Assembly (NCBI GenBank): GCA_030917925.1
Contig: JAUPTV010000175.1
Location: 1-64,000 of the forward strand
Origin: Pseudomonadota bacterium
GTDB lineage: Bacteria; Pseudomonadota; Gammaproteobacteria; Competibacterales; Competibacteraceae
Length of the DNA: 64,000 bases
Reading direction: 5' to 3'
Shown here: positions 29,391 through 37,383 of the stretch, piece by piece
Layout: the number at the start of each line of letters is the position of its first letter
Position numbering within the stretch: the stretch's first letter is position 1
The notes under the pieces: model-generated
Told to the model about the DNA's origin: nothing
What the model saw: the letters and a program-made list of their open reading frames with translations, nothing else
Database searches by the model: none
Program-made: the position numbers and the translations under genes

Positions 29391-32300
29391 TTAATTAGCC
29401 ATGACCGCGGTTTGATTGCGGCCTTGTCTTTTAGCCTGATAAAGGGCAGCGTCCGCTCGCGCTAATAATTCGGCAGCATCGAATTCCACCAGCGTCGCTT
29501 CGGCAATGCCGATGGACATGGTAATAGTTGGCAGTTCGCCCTGTGGGTAACACAGCCGCAGGTTTACCAAGGTTCGCCGTAAATCTTCCAGCCGGATTCG
29601 CGCATTGTTCAGCGAAGAACCGGGCATGACAATCGCCATTTCTTCACCGCCATAACGACAGGCAATATCGCTGGTGCGCAACGATCGTTGCAGCAGATCG
29701 CCAACCGCCTGCAACACGGTGTCGCCAGCCGCATGACCGTAGGCGTCATTGAAGCGCTTGAAATGATCCAGGTCCAGCATGGCGACGGCCAAAAGTTCAC
29801 CACTGCGTCGGCAACGGCTGAGCTCTCGCGGCAGAGTTTCATCCAGGTAGCGGCGATTGAATAATCCGGTCAGCGGATCGCGAATCGCCTGTTCCTGCAG
29901 GACGGCCTGCATTCGTTTGCGTTCGGTAATATCAGTCACCACGGCGATAAACCCTTGTAACTGATGGCGTTCATCATAACGATAGGTCCAATTGACCTCC
30001 ACATCGATAACGCTGCCATCGGGACGACTACTTTTCGTGAAATAGGGCGTCGGCGGCAGTTGTTCGCGGATCAGGAGTTGCAGGTAGTCCCGCAGGATTT
30101 TACGCTCGGCCTGATCGGCCAGAAAATCCCAGATGAACTGCCCGACCAAGCTGCTCTCCTGACGGCCACATAGACGCTCCAGCGCTGGGTTGGCAAAAGT
30201 GATGCAACCAGCAAGATCGCTTTCCTGCACCCCGTAGGGTATCAAATCCACCAGGCTGTGGAATCGGGATTCGCTGGCGCGTAGGGCGTCTTCTGCTGCC
30301 TTGCGGGCGGTAATGTCGCGACTGAGGCCGATAAGCGCCGGCTGGCCGCTCCACTGCCCTGGAACGACGCGGGTCTCGACCTGAATTTGCTCACCGCTCC
30401 GGGTCAGCAGCGGCACCCGGCAATAGTCCGTTTGATCCGCCAGCATGGCCGCCACAATCTGTCCGGCTTCCTCGCATCGATCCGGTGGGTGAACCACCAG
30501 TACATGACGACCGAGCAGATCCGGTTGCGAATAGCCGAGGCGACGCTCCACCGCCGGATTCACCCGCAGGATGCGCCCCTGTTCGTCGAGGATGAACAGG
30601 AAATCTTCGAGGGCATCGAACACCGCGCTCAGGTTAGTCCGCTGTTCTTCGAGTTCCGCCTGCGTTCGCAACCGTATGAGCACCCCGCCCAATTGCAGCG
30701 CCAGGGTTTCGAGCGCTTGACAGGTCGTCACCGGAATCTCCTTGACGCTATGCGAAGCCAGATTGAAACAGGCGACGGCCCGGCCATCGTGCAGAATCGG
30801 GATGATCGCGTAGGCCCGCAAGCCCTCGGTCTGCATGTGGCTCGGCAGTTCCTGATACAGCGGGTTGATAAAACTGTAGCGCGGCTGGCCGGCGCGAGTG
30901 ATCGCTCCGGTCAGCGAGTCGCCATTACGGGTCTGCACCGCCGCGATATAAGCGGCGGAAAGCCCATGATGAACGCGCAAGGTCAGGTCGCCATTGTTCG
31001 GATCGACTTCGTAGATGCCGCCACTGTCCACGCCGGAGAAGCACAACGCCGCATCGAGAATCGCCTGCATCGCCATGACCGGACAGTTCACCTGTTCCAG
31101 AGTGAGGAGGAGGTCGCGTTGAGCAATGAGCAGGCGTTCGGCTTCCTTGCGTTCGGTGATATCCGTGTGCGCGATAACCACGCCGCCATCCATCGCGCCC
31201 AGGGGCGTGACTCGCATGACGAACCAGCGTTGCTCATGCGGTAAATGGCAGGGATATTCCAGGGCAAAGCCTGGTCGCTGACCGGTGAGTACTGCCTGAA
31301 TACCAGCGCAGGCGGCGGCTGCCTCTTGCAGCGCGGTAAGGGTAGCCTGCCGACAGACCTCCAGATAATTGGCACCGATGCCCAGATGCCAGACCGGGTT
31401 GCCAGGTTCGCTCCCAGACGACAGCGCGAAGCGCCGCCAGGGTTCGTTGATCGCTATGATGACGCCATTGCAGTCCAGTACGGCGATGTGGGAAACCACC
31501 GAATCCAGAATGATGCGCGTAAATTCTTCGCTTTCTCTGACCGTGTTGAGCGCTTGCCGAAGTTCTTCAGTTCGCGCCTGCACTTGGGTTTCCAGCCCTT
31601 CCTGGGACTGACGCAACGCCGCAATCATGTGATTGAAAGAAGCCGTCAGTTGACCGACTTCATCAATGCGCTCGGAGGCGATCAGCGCCGTGGTCAACCC
31701 TTCGGCAGTGATTTGACGAGCGGTATGATTCAGAATCAACAAAGGTTCGGCGACCCGGTGCGCCAACTGGTGTGACAAGATCAGCGCTAACCCCAGCAAT
31801 GCCAGGGTGCCCAGGCCATAGCCGGCGAGCACCGGCGCAATGCCGGTGAGTACATCGACGGGTTCATCAAGGGTGAGCGTCAAACCGACCGAAGCGAAGG
31901 GGCCGCCGATGAACAGCGTATGAACCAAGGTCTGGTTGGTCGATGCCGGAGACAGAACCCTGATGGCACCGGCCTGAACAGTGAATTGGATACGGCCATC
32001 GGTAGAACGGAGCGTCAGCGTGACTTGTGGCCCAGCCAGATTCTTTTCGGCAACCAGCGCCTCCAGATCCAGGGCGGCGAGAATATACCCTTCGGTGCGG
32101 CCGGTTCCGGGATAAAACACCGGCTGAAACAGCGCCAGATGCGGCCTTTGCTCGATGGCGACAAGAATGGCCTGCGGTTGCTCGGCGTCGATGACGGCCT
32201 GGCTTTGTGGCAGATCCGCCAGACAACCGATTAGGCGCCACTTCTGTTGGGCCAGCAGATGACCCTCAAAATCGCACAGCGCCAGACCGTGTGGTTCTTC

Positions 32301-32633
32301 GAGAGGAAAACGATAATGGGCGAAGAAGGGCAGCAGATAAACGTTCCGACCTCTGGAATCCAGCAGCGCGTTGAATACAATCGGATTTTTTGATAAGTCT
32401 TGGGCATGGCGCACAAAAAGCCCCACTTTATCGTTCAGGCGGGCCACGATCCGCGCAAGTCGCTGTTCAGCATTGGCCTGATAGTGCTGCCGGATGATCG
32501 AGAGGGTCGCAGCCAGCGAGATCGCGCCAAAAATCAGGCTGATGCCGAGAATGGCCGCAATGGAATAGGCGGCGATGCGCCGCTCCAGACGGCGGTTGAT
32601 CCAGAGGTGTCCCCGTTGCAGCCCGTTCATCAT
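29391..32633 (-). CDS. Multi-domain diguanylate cyclase (extracellular sensor-HAMP-PAS-GAF-PAS-PAS-GGDEF)
   Basis: HAMP region, DITERK PAC repeats, DPLTGLFNRRYLDETLPRELSRCRR, RYGGEEMAIVMPG. Confidence 0.93.
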   Translation of the reverse strand: MMNGLQRGHLWINRRLERRIAAYSIAAILGISLIFGAISLAATLSIIRQHYQANAEQRLARIVARLNDKVGLFVRHAQDLSKNPIVFNALLDSRGRNVYLLPFFAHYRFPLEEPHGLALCDFEGHLLAQQKWRLIGCLADLPQSQAVIDAEQPQAILVAIEQRPHLALFQPVFYPGTGRTEGYILAALDLEALVAEKNLAGPQVTLTLRSTDGRIQFTVQAGAIRVLSPASTNQTLVHTLFIGGPFASVGLTLTLDEPVDVLTGIAPVLAGYGLGTLALLGLALILSHQLAHRVAEPLLILNHTARQITAEGLTTALIASERIDEVGQLTASFNHMIAALRQSQEGLETQVQARTEELRQALNTVRESEEFTRIILDSVVSHIAVLDCNGVIIAINEPWRRFALSSGSEPGNPVWHLGIGANYLEVCRQATLTALQEAAAACAGIQAVLTGQRPGFALEYPCHLPHEQRWFVMRVTPLGAMDGGVVIAHTDITERKEAERLLIAQRDLLLTLEQVNCPVMAMQAILDAALCFSGVDSGGIYEVDPNNGDLTLRVHHGLSAAYIAAVQTRNGDSLTGAITRAGQPRYSFINPLYQELPSHMQTEGLRAYAIIPILHDGRAVACFNLASHSVKEIPVTTCQALETLALQLGGVLIRLRTQAELEEQRTNLSAVFDALEDFLFILDEQGRILRVNPAVERRLGYSQPDLLGRHVLVVHPPDRCEEAGQIVAAMLADQTDYCRVPLLTRSGEQIQVETRVVPGQWSGQPALIGLSRDITARKAAEDALRASESRFHSLVDLIPYGVQESDLAGCITFANPALERLCGRQESSLVGQFIWDFLADQAERKILRDYLQLLIREQLPPTPYFTKSSRPDGSVIDVEVNWTYRYDERHQLQGFIAVVTDITERKRMQAVLQEQAIRDPLTGLFNRRYLDETLPRELSRCRRSGELLAVAMLDLDHFKRFNDAYGHAAGDTVLQAVGDLLQRSLRTSDIACRYGGEEMAIVMPGSSLNNARIRLEDLRRTLVNLRLCYPQGELPTITMSIGIAEATLVEFDAAELLARADAALYQAKRQGRNQTAVMAN

Positions 32634-32642
32634 GCCGCCGCG

Positions 32643-33812
32643 CTATTCGGGATCAATCCGGACAATGGCCCCATCCTCGGCATAACGCGCCATAAACACC
32701 TCCTGCAACGACAAGGCGTCATACCGATCAGCGGTGAAGGGCTGCGGGTAAGTTTTGACCAGACCCGGATAATCGGTCACCTGTTCCAGCGCGTCCCGAA
32801 TCGCGCCCCGGTCAGCCGATTGGGCGATTTGGATGGCGCGGGCCAGAATATGGACCAGATCGTAGGCGTGGGCCACCCCAACCGGGGACTGAATACGTCG
32901 GGGACTGTCAATGCCATAACGTTTGATCGCCTGTAGTACTCGTTGCGCGACCGGATCGCTGGCACCAATAAAGGAATAAGTCTGGACTACCGCAAGATCG
33001 ACGTCACGCAGGGCGGGACCCGCACTTTCAAAGAAATTGCCCCCGGTGATGCCCCACGCGGCGAGGATCGGCACGCGCTGCTCTTTCGGGAGCGCCGCGA
33101 GTTCCTTAATGAAGATGGCACCTTCCCGCTCGTTGCTGATAAAGAGCACTTGTTCCGCCCCCGCTTTTCGCAGCGCCTGGTATTGATCCAGCAGCGAAGT
33201 ATCGCCCCAGTTGTACCATTGCGTATCGATGAGCGTCAGTTGCAGGTCCGCCTGGTCAAGCGCCTCAGCCGCATTAGCGTTGCTGCGCCCCCACGCGGTA
33301 TTCGGGACCAGCAGGCCGAGCTTGCGGGCACCGCGTTGCGTCGCATGGCGAATCATGACCTGCATGGCCCAGGTATCCCGCAGCGACAGGCGAAAAATGT
33401 AATTCGGTCGAAAATCGTGAGTGGTGATGGGATCGGCGGCAGACCAGGGATCCAGCAATGGGAGCTTGAGTTGGTGAATCTCCGGGATGGCTTCGACGAC
33501 CACCGGGCTGTATTTGCCACAGAGCACGGCGACGACGCGGGAGTCGGCAGCGAACTCCCGCAGATTCCTGATAAAGCGGGCGGGTACCGAGCGGTCATCC
33601 TTTTCCACCAGAGCCAGCGAGCGCCCGTTCAAAACGCCGCCGCTGGCGTTGATTTCGTCTATGGCAATCTGTGCGCCCAGGCGAATCGCCTGCGCCGATG
33701 TGCTGCCAACGACGCCAAATTCGGCGTTAATCCCGATAAGGATCGGCGGGGACTCAGCCCGTGCGCTGGCGGCAAAGATCAGAAAGAGGCAAAGAAGAAT
33801 ACGAAGGATCAT
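32643..33812 (-). CDS. ABC-type (Leu/Ile/Val-like) periplasmic substrate-binding protein
   Basis: Signal peptide; PPILIGINAEFGVVGSTSAQAIRLGAQIAIDEINASGGVLNGRSLALVEKDDRS. Confidence 0.9.
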   Translation of the reverse strand: MILRILLCLFLIFAASARAESPPILIGINAEFGVVGSTSAQAIRLGAQIAIDEINASGGVLNGRSLALVEKDDRSVPARFIRNLREFAADSRVVAVLCGKYSPVVVEAIPEIHQLKLPLLDPWSAADPITTHDFRPNYIFRLSLRDTWAMQVMIRHATQRGARKLGLLVPNTAWGRSNANAAEALDQADLQLTLIDTQWYNWGDTSLLDQYQALRKAGAEQVLFISNEREGAIFIKELAALPKEQRVPILAAWGITGGNFFESAGPALRDVDLAVVQTYSFIGASDPVAQRVLQAIKRYGIDSPRRIQSPVGVAHAYDLVHILARAIQIAQSADRGAIRDALEQVTDYPGLVKTYPQPFTADRYDALSLQEVFMARYAEDGAIVRIDPE

Positions 33813-33815
33813 TGT

Positions 33816-34526
33816 TCACCTCTGTTCAGGGTGTTCAGCCGGTGGATCTTCAACCGGCGATTCCGGTCGACGATTGACCTTCACTTCCGCCAAGCGCAGC
33901 AGTTCACCCTGCCAGAGATAACCCCGGCGGAGTTCTTCGGTGACAATGCCGTTGGCCAGGTCTGGCCGGTGATCCAGTTCGGCGGCGCGCATGGTGTGCG
34001 GATCGAGCGACTGCCCTTCGGCATCCAGAGCAAAAACCTGCTGCGCATTCAGGATTTGATCGAGTCGCCGCAGCGTGATGTCCTGGCCCTGAGTCATCGC
34101 TTGCAGTAAATCCCGTTCCCGCCGCCGCCGGCCCAGTAATCGCACCCAGAACGTGGGGCGATAGTTGTGCAGGACGCGCAATCCCGCTGCAAAGCGGTCG
34201 CGCAATTCCACCAGGTCCAGCAGCACCGGCTTCAACGCGGTCTGCTGGCGGTCGGGAGTGAGGTGATGGGCGCGGTCGAGTTCTTGCCCCAGTTGGGTCT
34301 GGCTGGCTTGCAGTGTCACAAACACCGCCCGAAATTCATCCAGCGCAATTTTGAACAGGCGCGATTCCAGCCGGACTTCCGTTTTTAACGCGGTTAGTTC
34401 GGTAAACAGCGCATACAGGTCCGTCCGTCGTTCCGGTTCACCGGTTTCCGTGGAAACGGCCTCGGGCTGTTGGTCGAGATATTCACGGAAACGCTCCAGC
34501 AGTTGGGCTTTGGTTTCGGAATCCAT
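33816..34526 (-). CDS. GrpE-like nucleotide exchange factor
   Basis: C-terminal head motif NGIVTEELRRGYLWQGELLRLAEVKVNR and N-terminal helical region. Confidence 0.75.
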   Translation of the reverse strand: MDSETKAQLLERFREYLDQQPEAVSTETGEPERRTDLYALFTELTALKTEVRLESRLFKIALDEFRAVFVTLQASQTQLGQELDRAHHLTPDRQQTALKPVLLDLVELRDRFAAGLRVLHNYRPTFWVRLLGRRRRERDLLQAMTQGQDITLRRLDQILNAQQVFALDAEGQSLDPHTMRAAELDHRPDLANGIVTEELRRGYLWQGELLRLAEVKVNRRPESPVEDPPAEHPEQR

Positions 34527-34535
34527 GGGCAGTCT

Positions 34536-34841
34536 TTATTTCTGGCCGGTCAGCCGGTGGAGGAGCCATTGCCGGATTTGCGGCTCAGTCAATCGGCGTG
34601 GTGGGCCGGGTTGTAGAGCAGTCGCTATCAGTTCCCCGGAATCGGGCGTTTCCTGGTGGAACAGTCGGTAGCGCAAGCGGTCCCGGCGAGTTTTGATCGT
34701 TTCATAGGCGGCGCGAATCGCCTGGAAGCGTTCGGGATTCCGTTCCGGCGGGTGCTCGCGCACCTGCGCCAGATAAGCTTTCTTAACCGCCTCATCGTCG
34801 GCAGTTTCCGCGACGTCCAGTAGGGCAAACGGATTGGGCAT
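34536..34841 (-). CDS. J-like domain protein with HPP instead of HPD
   Basis: MPNPFALLDVAETADDEAVKKAYLAQVREHPPERNPERFQAIRAAYETIKTRRDRLRYRLF resembles J-domain helices I-III. Confidence 0.75.
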   Translation of the reverse strand: MPNPFALLDVAETADDEAVKKAYLAQVREHPPERNPERFQAIRAAYETIKTRRDRLRYRLFHQETPDSGELIATALQPGPPRRLTEPQIRQWLLHRLTGQK

Positions 34842-34844
34842 GGG

Positions 34845-37346
34845 TTATCTCCGGCGGTTTTTGGGTCGCCCGCGACCCCGTGATGGCGCTGGGAAGTCAT
34901 CTTCGTCTTCGTCCATGTCTTCTATCTCTGGCATCCTCTCCATCTGTCCTTCGCCGCCCAGCAAAATGGCTTTCATGATCGCTCTTTGCATTTCGCGTGG
35001 GAAATCCTTGTCCTCCGGGAGACTATCCAGCAGGCTGTCCAGCATCCGCTCTCTGAGCGCCGGCGGCATGTACTCCAGTTGTTCACGGATCTCTTCCATT
35101 TCACGGCGCATATGCGGCGGCATGGGGAAGGGTATCGGCATGGAAGGTCCCCCGCCGCCCCGGGATTGGGGGAAGGGGAAGGGCAGCGACATTTCGCCTT
35201 CTTCCATAAATTGGCTGATCCGAATCACGGCGCGTTTGTCATCGGCTTTTTGGGCGGCTTCCAGCGCATTCTCCAACCGGTCGTAGTCGCGATCCCTGAC
35301 GTCATCCATCTCCCCTTCAGCGCGGCCATAGACTTGGTAATAAATGAACAGCGGTCGGTCGGGATAGTGCTGGAGTGCGCCGGTCGCGGCGTATTCAAGC
35401 AGTTCGTAATGCGGCACCTCATGCAGGCATTCGCAAACGGTGAGCAGGTCTTCTTCCTTGTTGAGTTCCTTGATCGCCCGCTTCAGCGGCTTTTCCAGGT
35501 CTTCCAGGATTGAACAGATGGAGTTCACACCCCCTTCCCGCCAGGTATTCACCCACTGGGTCAGCGTCATCAAATCCGCCCGACTGACGGTAAATTTACG
35601 CGGATCGCCCAACTCTATTTCTCGCTGGAAGGTGGCCGGGTCCATTTTGAGGCTAAAGGCTTCCACCGCCAGCCGCAACCAGCCCAGTACCGGACTGCCC
35701 GCCAGACGCAGACCTTCCTTCAGGGCGTTATGCATCGGTTCCTGCTGATGTTGCCGGAAGGCCAGCAGGCCGCGATTGATTTCGATGACGCCACTGCGAG
35801 CATTGTCGCGCTCCAGTTGACTGGCGCTGTTCAATTCCTTTTCCGCCAATACATATTTACCGGCGATGATCTGCTTGCGGGCGTGGGACAGGTGCAAATT
35901 GATCAGCACCTGGCGGGCTTTGGCGTTGATCGGATCGAGTTCCAGCACCCGTTCAGCGAAGCCTGCGGCTTTTTTATACGACTTGCGGGTGGTGGCAGTG
36001 GCGACCGCCGCCATCAGCACGAGCGGGTCATCAGGGAATTGTTTGACGGCGCGTTCTACCCACTGGTAATAATCCTTGTCCTCACCGGCTTCCTTGCACA
36101 GCGCCGCTAACTGCAAATAAGTATCGCGGTCGTCGGGATCGAAGGGCAGACTTTGCTCAAGGTAACTGCGAGCTTGCGAAGTATCGCCCCAGTTCACACC
36201 GGGATGTTGGGCCAGTTGCGCCATCTGGCGCAGGGCCAGCGCCACCATGAGCCGGCGATCCGGATCTTTTTTATCCTTGGCCAATTCGTTGATGTAGTCT
36301 TGCCAGTGGTGCAGGGCACGGCTGAGATCGTCCTCGCGCTGGCACTGTAGCGCCTGGAGGCGATAGGCCTCGATCATCGGTAAGGGTTCAAACAGCCTGG
36401 AGTAAGTCGGCTGCCCCTTGGGATAAACGGCTAACAGCGCCAAACAGGCGTGGCGGGCTTGTTCCTGATCCAGGAGCGCCAGGTTGTTCGTGATGAAATC
36501 GAACAGGATTTTGTCTTTCGGGTGTTCGCCCAGCCGGAGCCATTCCTTGAGCAGTTTGACTTGCCGGGCCTCCAGACCGAACAGGTTCGCCGCCAGGTCG
36601 CGCTGGATGGCATCGAGCGCTAACAATGCCTGAGCGGGTTTGGGCGCGGTCCGGGCGCGGATGATGACCGCCAGGTCGTGGTAGGGAGAGGTCGGCGTAA
36701 TACGTTCAACCAGCGCCGGTGCGCCAGCCGGATCAGTTTCCAGTTTCAACAACGCCGAAAGTGTTTGCCGCAGATCCCGGTAGGGGGAACGGATCGGGAT
36801 ATTTTGCAGGCATTCGCGCACCACGGCTTCCGCCTCGCCCTGACTGTAGGCGTGCAGCGCAGCTTGAGCGAGGTCGAGTTGCCGACGCAAGGGCGTATCC
36901 GGAGGCAGCGCCTGGAGAACCTCCTTTTGGCCTGCCAGCATGAGCGCCGCGAGTCGGGCTTCCAGGTCGCCAGCGCCAGCCAGTGCGGCGGTATGTTGCG
37001 CATAAGCGCACATGGCCTTGGCGTATTGGCCGGTTTGCAGCAGCCAACCGACATAGAGTTCCGGATGCGGAGCCTGACTGCATAAGCCGGGCAGATTTTC
37101 CCAGATGATCGCAGCTTCCCGATGCATGGCCTTGTCCGCAAGCTGTTTGGCCCGTTCCAGATAGACTGTGGCCAGCAATTCACGCCAACCCGCTTCAGCC
37201 TGCGGTTCGCGTTTCAGCAACAGTTTGTAGACGTCAATGGCATCCTTGTAATTCCGGGCCGCCAGCAGGGCTTCACCACGGGTGGTGAGTTCCCGGGTGG
37301 GCAGATCCTCGAGGCGGAGACGCGATGGCGGCGGTGGTTTACGCAT
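34845..37346 (-). CDS. TPR-repeat protein with acidic stretch and AT-hook-like C-terminus
   Basis: Repeated helical TPR-like units (EALLAARNYKDAIDVYKLLLKREPQAEAGW etc.), C-terminus DMDEDEDDFPAPSRGRGRPKNRRR; start at MRKPPPPSRL. Confidence 0.7.
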   Translation of the reverse strand: MRKPPPPSRLRLEDLPTRELTTRGEALLAARNYKDAIDVYKLLLKREPQAEAGWRELLATVYLERAKQLADKAMHREAAIIWENLPGLCSQAPHPELYVGWLLQTGQYAKAMCAYAQHTAALAGAGDLEARLAALMLAGQKEVLQALPPDTPLRRQLDLAQAALHAYSQGEAEAVVRECLQNIPIRSPYRDLRQTLSALLKLETDPAGAPALVERITPTSPYHDLAVIIRARTAPKPAQALLALDAIQRDLAANLFGLEARQVKLLKEWLRLGEHPKDKILFDFITNNLALLDQEQARHACLALLAVYPKGQPTYSRLFEPLPMIEAYRLQALQCQREDDLSRALHHWQDYINELAKDKKDPDRRLMVALALRQMAQLAQHPGVNWGDTSQARSYLEQSLPFDPDDRDTYLQLAALCKEAGEDKDYYQWVERAVKQFPDDPLVLMAAVATATTRKSYKKAAGFAERVLELDPINAKARQVLINLHLSHARKQIIAGKYVLAEKELNSASQLERDNARSGVIEINRGLLAFRQHQQEPMHNALKEGLRLAGSPVLGWLRLAVEAFSLKMDPATFQREIELGDPRKFTVSRADLMTLTQWVNTWREGGVNSICSILEDLEKPLKRAIKELNKEEDLLTVCECLHEVPHYELLEYAATGALQHYPDRPLFIYYQVYGRAEGEMDDVRDRDYDRLENALEAAQKADDKRAVIRISQFMEEGEMSLPFPFPQSRGGGGPSMPIPFPMPPHMRREMEEIREQLEYMPPALRERMLDSLLDSLPEDKDFPREMQRAIMKAILLGGEGQMERMPEIEDMDEDEDDFPAPSRGRGRPKNRRR

Positions 37347-37383
37347 GGACTGAGACTCTTGATAGGTCAGCGGAACCGGGCCG

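Noticed and set aside
32943-34109. 388-aa plus-strand ORF opposite the SBP and GrpE-like genes
   Set aside because: Spans two confident antisense genes; no motif; composition artefact.
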